Source of the DNA: Aliikangiella marina | GTDB taxonomy: Bacteria > Pseudomonadota > Gammaproteobacteria > Enterobacterales > Kangiellaceae | NCBI RefSeq assembly: GCF_007004765.1 | Contig: NZ_VIKR01000002.1 | Coordinates: forward strand, 1 to 64,000 | Length of the DNA: 64,000 nt | Direction of reading: 5' to 3' | The notes under the pieces: generated by a model | Told to the model about the DNA's origin: nothing | Databases searched by the model: none | What the model saw: the letters and a program-made list of their open reading frames with translations, nothing else | Shown here: in pieces, positions 54,858 to 62,797 of the stretch | Numbering within the stretch: position 1 is the stretch's first letter | How the letters are laid out: every line of letters starts with the position of its first letter | Made by a program: the position numbers and the translations under genes

Positions 54858-56810
54858 ATGACCTCTGATGTACAAACCTCAATTCGTAATCAGTCTGGAG
54901 AAGCAATATCTCGAGAGCCAGAGTCATCGAGCAAAAAAGTCGAACAAAACTCGTTTGCAGAGGATACGCGACAATTTGCGGAAAAAAGATTTAAAAAAAT
55001 AAAAAGACTGCCTTTCTACTTTGGAGAAAACGAAAGAGCAATGTTGGGATGGCTGCATTTCGATGAAAGGGTAAAACAGTCCGATACTTGTGTGCTTATT
55101 TGTCCGCCTCTGGGTTTAGAGTATATGAATACTTATCGTTCACTTCGGTACTTAGCGGACTATTTTGCGCTTGCTGGCATACCGGCATTGAGGTTTGATT
55201 ATTATGGAACCGGAGACTCCTCAGGTTTTAATATTGAAGGTAACCGCCTAGTCGATTGGACTGAGGCAATCATTCAATCTAAAGACAAAGTGAAAAGTTT
55301 AACAGGAGCTAAAAAGGTTGCAGTTTTCGGTTTGGGTATTGGTGGTACTATCGCTGCCTCGGCGCCCTTTAATGAGATTATCGATTATTTAATATTATGG
55401 GGAACTCCGGATAGAGGAAAACGATTTGTTCGCGAAATAAAAGCGTTGCAAATGACGTCGGCTATCGACTCAAGTGATCTTGAGTCCGGTCGCATTGAAG
55501 CTGGTGGAATGATTTATTGGCCGGAGACTATTGATGCGTTCGGACAAATAAACTTACAACAATCCAAGCCTCATGCAGATAGAGTACTATTACTGGAAAG
55601 GGATGACGTACCTGTCATGAAAAAACTTGCATCATCTTGGGCATCTATGGAAGACAAACTTGAGGTTAAGGTTCTCGATGGATTTTCTGATATGTTGCAA
55701 AATGCCCACCTTTCTCTTGTACCTCATTCAGCGCTGCAAGAGATTGCCTCTTGGTTAAAAGCAAAATCTAACTTAAAGGTCGAGTTGACAAGCCATCAGA
55801 TTGAAGCGATGGTTCGCGATCAGGTCTCAAAACAAGTTTTTTCTATTCCCAATAATGCACCGTCGAACATAGACGCTAGTCCGGTTACTACGACCATTAG
55901 TGAACGTTTTTTTAGATTTGGTAAAAATGATAAAGGGTTTGGAATTGTTGCCAGTCCAGAGGAAACCAGCAGCGATTTACCCAAAATAGTATTATTAAAT
56001 TCTGGTGCGACCCACAGAGTAGCACCGGGGCGATTATACGTACTTTTATCTCGTCAATTGGCCAAATGCGGATTTGATGTTTTTCGAGTAGATCTTCCCG
56101 GTTTAGGCGATAGTCAAATCAATGATCGTGATCTCGAGAGAATCGAATATCCTGATGAACCATCTGAAAAAATTGAGTCGATTATCAAAGCAATAGAAAA
56201 ACAATATCCCGGTAGTCAATTTATTGTTATGGGGCTATGCTCAGGTGCTTATCATTCATTTAAATATGGGATGGAAACAACCAGAAGTAACATTTTGGAG
56301 TCAGTCCTGATTAACCCTTTGGTTTTTTATTGGGATAAAAGAGCGTCCGTTGATTCTTTCGCAAGAAATTTTAGTGATTGGAATGATTTTAAACTAGCGC
56401 TCACCAATATAAGAAGTTGGAAGCGATTTTTAAAATTTGAGATTAACATCTTTGCTAAAATCAAGATTGTTCTAATCAGAATGTGTGTCAAGCTTGAAAG
56501 TCTGATGCGTAGAATGATTGGCCAAGCCAGCGAAGCGTCTGATTGCGGTAACACAGGCGATTTGAACAAAGACTTAAATGCGTTTATTAATAAAGGGATC
56601 AAGCTTTCATTCTTCTTTTCGAGAGAAGATCCGGGTTATGACTTGCTAACTACCAGTGCAAATATTACTGCGCCTAAGTTAATTAAAGCTAAAAAAATAG
56701 ACGTGTCTTTTGTTGAAAAGGCAGACCATACTTTTTCTAAATTTAAACCGAAACACAAAGTTATTGAGTTAATTGTCAAACATCTGGTTGAACGATATAA
56801 CAGGAAGTAA
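54858..56810 (+). CDS. Fused double alpha/beta hydrolase, related to exosortase-system hydrolases
   Basis: 650 residues with two alpha/beta-hydrolase domains (about 50-305 and 350-645). Domain 1 has CPPLGLEYMNTYRSLRYLADYFA and FDYYGTGDSSG, but the nucleophile elbow reads GLGIG (158-162), with Gly160 where Ser should be; it is probably inactive or an acyl-binding domain. Domain 2 has a GLCSG elbow with Cys461 as nucleophile, and a late ADHTF that supplies the His. Cys-type elbows (GLC) are, as I recall, typical of exosortase-A-system hydrolase 1, while hydrolase 2 also lacks Ser. A Cys thioesterase or acyltransferase acting on a carrier-bound group is a fair inference. It follows the GH2 gene by one base. 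Confidence 0.83.
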   Translation: MTSDVQTSIRNQSGEAISREPESSSKKVEQNSFAEDTRQFAEKRFKKIKRLPFYFGENERAMLGWLHFDERVKQSDTCVLICPPLGLEYMNTYRSLRYLADYFALAGIPALRFDYYGTGDSSGFNIEGNRLVDWTEAIIQSKDKVKSLTGAKKVAVFGLGIGGTIAASAPFNEIIDYLILWGTPDRGKRFVREIKALQMTSAIDSSDLESGRIEAGGMIYWPETIDAFGQINLQQSKPHADRVLLLERDDVPVMKKLASSWASMEDKLEVKVLDGFSDMLQNAHLSLVPHSALQEIASWLKAKSNLKVELTSHQIEAMVRDQVSKQVFSIPNNAPSNIDASPVTTTISERFFRFGKNDKGFGIVASPEETSSDLPKIVLLNSGATHRVAPGRLYVLLSRQLAKCGFDVFRVDLPGLGDSQINDRDLERIEYPDEPSEKIESIIKAIEKQYPGSQFIVMGLCSGAYHSFKYGMETTRSNILESVLINPLVFYWDKRASVDSFARNFSDWNDFKLALTNIRSWKRFLKFEINIFAKIKIVLIRMCVKLESLMRRMIGQASEASDCGNTGDLNKDLNAFINKGIKLSFFFSREDPGYDLLTTSANITAPKLIKAKKIDVSFVEKADHTFSKFKPKHKVIELIVKHLVERYNRK

Positions 56811-56818
56811 TAGCGTTT

Positions 56819-57637
56819 ATGGATAATAAAAATTCTCCCAAAAACATTCTTATAGTTGGTATGCCTCGATCCGGGACCAGTATGACAACTAATATTTTCG
56901 TGCGCCAAGGCTATTATGTCGCGGAAGACCTAAAGTCTCAAACTCGACAAGGCGATAAAGATAATCCCGCGGGTTATTTTGAAGCAGAACAACTGATCGA
57001 GGCTAATGTATCGGTATTCAACGCAGCGGGTTATCCTCACCACAATACTTGGTTATTTGACGCTATTGATGTTGAAACAGCTAATTCTATTGATAATGTC
57101 CGACCTGAGGAGTCACATCGAGCACTGGTTGACAGTTATAATCAGCATAATCCTTGGGTATGGAAGGATCCGCGACTTTGTTACACCTTAGGTTACTGGT
57201 GGAATATTCTTGATAAAGACTCTACGGCAGTCTTGCTATTAAGGCGCAACCCAATGGATATCTATCAAAGTTTTCTGAGAATGAATTGGCGCAAGGGCTC
57301 TGAAGAAGATAAGCAAGATGTTTTAGAGCGAGAAATCGCCCATATTACTGCCGCAAAAAAAACGATAGAAGCATTAGATATCCCCTATGTTGAAATTGAC
57401 TATGGGAAATTTGAATCAAACCCAAAAGAAATTATAGGTAAACTGAATAGTACGTTTAATTTGAATTTGAAAGTGACCGATTTGGGGTACGATAAGAAAT
57501 TAAACCATAAAGGATTCAAAGGAAAAATTGGTGTTTATCTACGCCGGCTTAAGTCGTTCCTTTTTCCGCATTGGCTACGAAGCTTTATAAAGGTTATGTT
57601 GCCAAAATTTCTCCTAGAAAAATTGAAGAAGAATTAG
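56819..57637 (+). CDS. Sulfotransferase family protein
   Basis: 272 residues. The PAPS loop is ILIVGMPRSGTSMTTNIFVRQGYYV, and the 3'-phosphate motif is AVLLLRRNPMDIYQSFLRMNW. In between, PWVWKDPRLCYTLGYWW is typical of bacterial sulfotransferases of the sugar or lipid type. It likely sulfates a sugar or acyl group of the product made by this operon. It is different from the sulfotransferase at 45289. The gap to the preceding gene is 8 bases. Confidence 0.88.
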   Translation: MDNKNSPKNILIVGMPRSGTSMTTNIFVRQGYYVAEDLKSQTRQGDKDNPAGYFEAEQLIEANVSVFNAAGYPHHNTWLFDAIDVETANSIDNVRPEESHRALVDSYNQHNPWVWKDPRLCYTLGYWWNILDKDSTAVLLLRRNPMDIYQSFLRMNWRKGSEEDKQDVLEREIAHITAAKKTIEALDIPYVEIDYGKFESNPKEIIGKLNSTFNLNLKVTDLGYDKKLNHKGFKGKIGVYLRRLKSFLFPHWLRSFIKVMLPKFLLEKLKKN

Positions 57638-57652
57638 TTCGAGTATTCATCG

Positions 57653-58648
57653 ATGAAAAACATTAGCGAATTAGATGGTTGGCGCGGAATCAGTATTTTA
57701 TTGGTGTTAGCAGCCCATTTATTACCCTTAGGCCCTAAGTTTATGCAGTTAAACGGCACGGCCGGGGCGATGGGAATGGCGCTGTTTTTTACGCTTAGTG
57801 GGTTTCTGATAACCAGTTTCTTACTGAAAGATCAAAGTATTATCAAATTTTTGATTAGGCGTTTTACTCGAATAATTCCGCTTGCATGGTTGTATCTTTT
57901 TATTATGTTTTTGTTTGTTCCAGCAACTCCAACAGACATAATGCACAATTTTTTATTTACCGCTAATTTAGGGGAATATAATACCAATCATTTTAATACA
58001 CACTTCTGGAGTTTGTGTGTCGAAATGCAGTTTTACATTGGTATTGCGTTAGTTATCGCTCTATTCAAAGAGAAAGGGTTTATTTTCATCCCGGTTTTCT
58101 GTATCGCGATTACGCTGTATCGAGTCGACAATCAAGCCTATGTAAACACGACGACCTTACTTCGTTTAGATGAAATTCTTGCCGGCGGCATATTAGCAAT
58201 GGTCAGTCATGGTAAGCTCGGCGATAAAGCTTTAGCATTTTTAGGCCAGCTAAATCCTTTTGTAATGTTTGCACTGTTTTTTATTTCGTCTCACCCCGAA
58301 AGTGAGTGGGCGAATTATTTTCGGCCCTATTTTGCTGCGATGCTAGTTGGCTCTACCATGTACAATAAAAAAGCACTGGTCAATGGTTTTCTCAGTTGGA
58401 GCGTATTAAAGTACGTCGCTGCGATTTCTTATGCACTTTATGTGATACATGGTGGTTTAAGATATACCTGGCTAGGGGAAGGTGCGGACACTTTAGAAAA
58501 GTATTTAAAGCGACCGCTCTTATTTGCGGTCATATTTGGTTTGGCACACATATCAACATTTTATTACGAGAGAAAAGTCAACGATTGGGGAAGAAAGTTT
58601 TCAAATCGTTTTGATAAAAAGAATCTGACCAAAGAGATTCAAAACTAG
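57653..58648 (+). CDS. Membrane O-acyltransferase (acyltransferase 3 family)
   Basis: 331 residues, about ten membrane helices. It begins with the family signature ELDGWRGISILLVLAAHLL (conserved Arg and His) followed by MALFFTLSGFLI. HFWSLCVEMQFYIG is the second conserved region. It acylates a glycan or glycolipid hydroxyl at the inner membrane. It lies 15 bases after the sulfotransferase gene in a tight operon. Confidence 0.92.
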   Translation: MKNISELDGWRGISILLVLAAHLLPLGPKFMQLNGTAGAMGMALFFTLSGFLITSFLLKDQSIIKFLIRRFTRIIPLAWLYLFIMFLFVPATPTDIMHNFLFTANLGEYNTNHFNTHFWSLCVEMQFYIGIALVIALFKEKGFIFIPVFCIAITLYRVDNQAYVNTTTLLRLDEILAGGILAMVSHGKLGDKALAFLGQLNPFVMFALFFISSHPESEWANYFRPYFAAMLVGSTMYNKKALVNGFLSWSVLKYVAAISYALYVIHGGLRYTWLGEGADTLEKYLKRPLLFAVIFGLAHISTFYYERKVNDWGRKFSNRFDKKNLTKEIQN

Positions 58649-58682
58649 ACGTTTAGTATTACTTAACTAGAGAAAGCTTAAA

Positions 58683-59630
58683 ATGAATAGAGATTACCTC
58701 ATTATTTCTCCATGTAGAAATGAGGAAGCATTTATGAGACATACGCTCGATAGTGTGACTCAGCAATCCATTAAACCGAAGAAATGGATTATCGTGGACG
58801 ATGGCTCTACTGACTCAACACCGTCGATACTCAAAGAATATGCGGATAAGTTTAGTTTCATCGAGATTGTCACCCGTGACAATAGAGGACATCGAAGTGT
58901 TGGCCCTGGTGTAATTGAAGCGTTTTATGAGGGATATTCGCATATCAACATTGATGACTATCAATATATTTGTAAGCTCGATCTTGATTTGATATTGCCG
59001 CCCAAATATTTCGAACTAGTCATGCAAAAGCTTGAAGGTGACCAGCGTCTAGGTACGTACAGCGGAAAAGCTTATTACACCGATAAAGCGAGCGGTAAAT
59101 ATGTTAGCGAGGGCTGTGGTGACGAATCTTCAATTGGTGCGACTAAGTTTTATAAAGTAGTTTGCTTCAAGCAAATTGGCGGTTTTGTTAGGCAGGTGAT
59201 GTGGGATGGAATAGATAGTCATCGGTGCCGGTATTTTGGTTGGAAGTCAGCCAGTTATGACGAAGAAGAAACTCGATTTACCCATCTCCGGCCGATGGGC
59301 TCGAGTCAAAAAGGGATATTAACGGGCCGTCAAAGACACGGGTTCGGTCAATATTTTATGGGAACAGGCATCGTTTATATGATGGCTGCAACAGTTTATC
59401 GCCTGGTTAAAAGACCTTTTATTATCGGTGCACTCGCAATGTTTTGGGGTTATATGAAGAGTATGCTAACGCGAGTAGAAAAGATGAACGACCCTGAGTT
59501 AATAAAGTTTATTAATCAATATCAATGGAATTGTTTATTTAAGGGAAAAGCAAAAGCCACTCGGCTATTAGAAGAAAAACAAGCAAGCAAGTGGGAGCCT
59601 CACCAAAAAGGCTATGATTTACCAATATAA
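58683..59630 (+). CDS. Glycosyltransferase family 2
   Basis: 315 residues. It starts YLIISPCRNEEAFMRHTLDSVTQQ, with WIIVDDGSTDSTPSIL as the nucleotide-binding loop and ICKLDLDLILPPKYF as the Asp-x-Asp motif. Hydrophobic stretches at about 225-260 suggest membrane contact. It adds a sugar to a lipid-linked or glycolipid acceptor; the donor is unknown. Confidence 0.92.
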   Translation: MNRDYLIISPCRNEEAFMRHTLDSVTQQSIKPKKWIIVDDGSTDSTPSILKEYADKFSFIEIVTRDNRGHRSVGPGVIEAFYEGYSHINIDDYQYICKLDLDLILPPKYFELVMQKLEGDQRLGTYSGKAYYTDKASGKYVSEGCGDESSIGATKFYKVVCFKQIGGFVRQVMWDGIDSHRCRYFGWKSASYDEEETRFTHLRPMGSSQKGILTGRQRHGFGQYFMGTGIVYMMAATVYRLVKRPFIIGALAMFWGYMKSMLTRVEKMNDPELIKFINQYQWNCLFKGKAKATRLLEEKQASKWEPHQKGYDLPI

Positions 59631-59687
59631 TGATTTATTAAAACAACAATTGATATCAATGTCGAAATAAGCCTAAAAGGATTTATC

Positions 59688-60920
59688 TTGAGTAACCAAG
59701 CGTTGAAGCGAGTTTTATATCTCGCACCGGAAGTTCCTGCACTGTCAGCAACATTTGTATATAACGAAATCTTTGCCTTAAAAAAAGAAGGCCATTTTGT
59801 TGCTGTCGCTTCAGTGCATCTTCCTGCGGCTAAAGTTGGAGAATCTGTTAAAGCAGAACTTGGCGATGTTTTTTTCTTATATAAACAAAGCTTTATGCAT
59901 AAGCTTAAAAACTTTTGTAAAGGTGTCGTAAGAAACCCAATAAATTCCTTGACTACTGTGTTTGTAATGTTGAAAGACTTTTTTAAGTTAGGTGTCATTA
60001 CTAACACTGCGCTGGGACAGTTTTATCGGTTCTTCGTTTCTTTTTCGCTTGCGAACTATATTACTGAAAATAAAATTGAACATATTCATGTTCATTTCGC
60101 CCATGTTCCGACTGATTTAGCAATGTATGCGAGTTTGATTACTGGTCGCAGCTTTAGTGTAATGGCTCATGCTAACGATATATTTGAGCGAGGCTATTTA
60201 CTTGATGAAAAAATTTCGCGAAGTAAATTCTTCGCAACAATTTCGCAATATAACATTAATTATCTCAAACAGTTTTCAAATAAAACCGAAAAGTTAAAAA
60301 TAGTCCACTGCGGTGTCGATACAAATGCTTATGGTGAACCATCATTAAGAGCGAAAAACGGCGTGCCTATTATTGGCTTTCTGGGAAGGCTGGTTGAGAA
60401 GAAAGGTTGTACCTATTTGCTTGATGCAGTTAGCCAATTAAAAGCTCAAGGTGAGTCTTTTAGGCTAGAAATTGTCGGTGATGGTCCGCTTCTAGAAGAG
60501 CTGAAAGCTCAAACTAACAAACTTCAGCTCAATGATATTGTCGAATTTAAAGGAAGTATGCCAAATAAAGATGTTTTAAAATGGTTAACTTCGCTAACTG
60601 GTTTTGTTTTACCGTGTGTTGAGGATTCGAATGGCGATAAGGATGGTATACCAGTATCTCTGATGGAAGCAATGTTGTTTGGCGTTGTGGTAATTTCGAC
60701 AAATCTATCTGGTATACCCGAATTAGTTTTAGATGAGAAAACGGGCTTTATCGCAGAAACAGGGAACACTGACGATTTAACTCGAAAAATTGCACAGTTA
60801 CTGAGCCTTGACGAAATACAAAGAAAAAATCTGCTCGGTAACGCATTAAATCATGTCGTGGAAGAATTTGATCTCCAGCGAAACGCGAACAAGCTCTCAA
60901 CTTATATCCAACAACCATGA
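59688..60920 (+). CDS. Glycosyltransferase family 4
   Basis: 410 residues. The N-terminus VLYLAPEVPALSATFVYNEIFALKKEGH is the acceptor domain. The C-terminus shows VHCGVDTNAYG, IIGFLGRLVEKKGCTYLLDA, EIVGDGPLLEELK and DGIPVSLMEAMLFGVVVISTNLSGIPELV, the donor-binding Glu motif of retaining GT4 enzymes. The start is TTG 59688 with AAAAGGA seven bases upstream, a strong ribosome site. It is a cytoplasmic enzyme. Confidence 0.94.
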   Translation: MSNQALKRVLYLAPEVPALSATFVYNEIFALKKEGHFVAVASVHLPAAKVGESVKAELGDVFFLYKQSFMHKLKNFCKGVVRNPINSLTTVFVMLKDFFKLGVITNTALGQFYRFFVSFSLANYITENKIEHIHVHFAHVPTDLAMYASLITGRSFSVMAHANDIFERGYLLDEKISRSKFFATISQYNINYLKQFSNKTEKLKIVHCGVDTNAYGEPSLRAKNGVPIIGFLGRLVEKKGCTYLLDAVSQLKAQGESFRLEIVGDGPLLEELKAQTNKLQLNDIVEFKGSMPNKDVLKWLTSLTGFVLPCVEDSNGDKDGIPVSLMEAMLFGVVVISTNLSGIPELVLDEKTGFIAETGNTDDLTRKIAQLLSLDEIQRKNLLGNALNHVVEEFDLQRNANKLSTYIQQP

Positions 60921-60929
60921 ATATAACTG

Positions 60930-62039
60930 ATGAATAATAAAGGTGAGTTAAAGTATATACCGACATTGGATGGATGGCGTGCAGTCGCTATTTTACTGGT
61001 GATGGCATCTCATGCTTTTTATTCGTTGAAAACCTATTATGGGGAAAATGAGTGGTTAACGATTTTCTCCTCTGAGGGGTTGATGGGGGTGAGGATATTT
61101 TTTGGCATTAGCGGCTTTTTAATAACCTCTAAAATCTTGGACGAGATTCAGAAAACGCAACAATTTTCTTTAAAGAATTTTTATTACCGCCGTATATTCA
61201 GGTTAGGCCCAGCGCTACTGCTATTTTGCTCTGTAATCGGTCTATTGTCTTTACTCAATATTATTAGTATTAGCCTTTTAGAGTGGTTTGGTGGAATTCT
61301 ATTTTTCGCAAATTTTATTACTAAAAGCTGGTATACAGGACATTTATGGTCTCTCTCTGTTGAGGAGCATTTTTATATTGTCTGGCCCTTATTGATTTTA
61401 TTTTTTAATATTCAAAAACGGCCGAAAGTCGTGTTAATGCTAATTGCAGTTTTTGTTATTTGGAGGTTAGTCAGTTGGAAGTACGGCCTTTTTCGCTCAC
61501 CGGCATTGTTTTGGGGAAGAACCGATATTCAAATCGATGGTTTATTATGGGGGTGTTTGCTCGCAATTTTAATGAAAGATGAGCAGTACCAAGTATATCG
61601 AAAATGGTTCACAAGCCACCTGTTTGCATATGCCTCGCTAACTTTGTTTGTCGGATTGTTTTTTATCGATGCAACTGATTACAAGTTCCGACATGCTCTC
61701 TATGCCGTACAAGCTTGTTTGATACCTATTTTTATTGCCGGTTTCGCTGCTAACCCTCAAACTCTTCTGTCTAAATTTTTAGAGATCTCTGCAATCAAGT
61801 GGATCGGTCGAATTTCATATAGTTTGTATTTGTGGCAACAGCTTTTTCTCACTAGCGAAGTTGGTGCTTCAGAGAATATGGGAGTATTCCAGCATTGGCC
61901 TATTAATATATTTGCGGCCTTTGCTTGTGCGACTTTAAGTTATTACTTAGTAGAAAAACCGATTATTCGATTTGGCCACAAATTCACTCGTAAAAGAGAC
62001 GCTTTGAGAAAGGCTAGGCATCAATCGATTGCGACTTAG
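60930..62039 (+). CDS. Membrane O-acyltransferase (acyltransferase 3 family)
   Basis: 369 residues, about ten helices. Signature regions are PTLDGWRAVAILLVMASHAFYS, GVRIFFGISGFLIT and GHLWSLSVEEHFYIVWPLL. It is the third enzyme of this family in the window and the second in this operon. It is the last plus-strand gene before a convergent acetyltransferase; its final 26 bases overlap the 3' end of that gene on the other strand. The C-terminus is basic. Confidence 0.93.
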   Translation: MNNKGELKYIPTLDGWRAVAILLVMASHAFYSLKTYYGENEWLTIFSSEGLMGVRIFFGISGFLITSKILDEIQKTQQFSLKNFYYRRIFRLGPALLLFCSVIGLLSLLNIISISLLEWFGGILFFANFITKSWYTGHLWSLSVEEHFYIVWPLLILFFNIQKRPKVVLMLIAVFVIWRLVSWKYGLFRSPALFWGRTDIQIDGLLWGCLLAILMKDEQYQVYRKWFTSHLFAYASLTLFVGLFFIDATDYKFRHALYAVQACLIPIFIAGFAANPQTLLSKFLEISAIKWIGRISYSLYLWQQLFLTSEVGASENMGVFQHWPINIFAAFACATLSYYLVEKPIIRFGHKFTRKRDALRKARHQSIAT

Positions 62040-62550
62040 TATTAGATTTTACTTTCGCGGGAATACCAACAGCAGTATGGTTTTCAGGTACATTTTCTAA
62101 GACAACAGACAAAGCACCAATCTTTGCATTGTTACCGACAGTAACATCGCCTAGAACCTGTGCATAAGCACCTAACTCTACATTGTCACCTAATGTTGGC
62201 GCAAACTCGTCATTGTACCGATTCCCGAGAGTAACACCTTGTCTCAAAGTGCAATTTGCACCAATCACGGTGTTTTGGTGAATGAAAACATTACCAAAAT
62301 GGTAAATTCTTAGACCACCACCTATTTTTATTGATTTGGCAATGCTAATGCCAGTTGCGAGAGTAACAAAGTGAAAGATTATCCAGTAAAAAGACATCGC
62401 AATTTTTTTAAAGAAACCATCTTTCATTAAGTCGATAGACTCGCCTTTTCTATGCCAATAGACAGCCCAAATGGACGGCTCTCTCAGCCACGGCTTTTTA
62501 GGGTAACGGCTTAAATCGTCTTTCCATTTTATTTTTATATCTTTATGCAT
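62014..62550 (-). CDS. Serine O-acetyltransferase-like hexapeptide acetyltransferase
   Basis: 178 residues. A short basic N-terminus and a hydrophobic segment (about 48-75) precede a left-handed beta-helix of hexapeptide repeats (about 80-165: GGLRIYHFGNVFIHQNTVIGANCTLRQGVTLGN, then LGDNVELGAYAQVLGDVTVGNNAKIGA). It resembles the short CysE-type proteins found in polysaccharide clusters, which usually acetylate sugars and not serine. Its His in IYHFGNVFIH is the likely catalytic base. It is convergent with the acyltransferase gene and divergent from the condensation-domain gene. Confidence 0.85.
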   Translation of the reverse strand: MHKDIKIKWKDDLSRYPKKPWLREPSIWAVYWHRKGESIDLMKDGFFKKIAMSFYWIIFHFVTLATGISIAKSIKIGGGLRIYHFGNVFIHQNTVIGANCTLRQGVTLGNRYNDEFAPTLGDNVELGAYAQVLGDVTVGNNAKIGALSVVLENVPENHTAVGIPAKVKSNTKSQSIDA

Positions 62551-62797
62551 TTAACTTGATAACTAGTAAATTTAAGAATGGTCCAGAAACAAAGCGACGA
62601 GTTTATATCACTGTAATCTAACAACTATGTTACGAGAAAGCGGATTATATCAAAGAAAAATTAAGAACGCTCGATTTGATGGAATTATAAGTGATAAGAG
62701 CAAGATTTATTTTAGCCAGTAGATTTATTCTGTAAGGGAATTTAAGTATCATGAGAACATATAAAATTAACTATCGTACTAGACTGATAAAGTAAAC
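62551..62797. other. Divergent AT-rich intergenic region
   Basis: It lies between the acetyltransferase (minus) and the condensation-domain gene (plus). No clear promoter pair or RNA was recognised. Confidence 0.4.
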
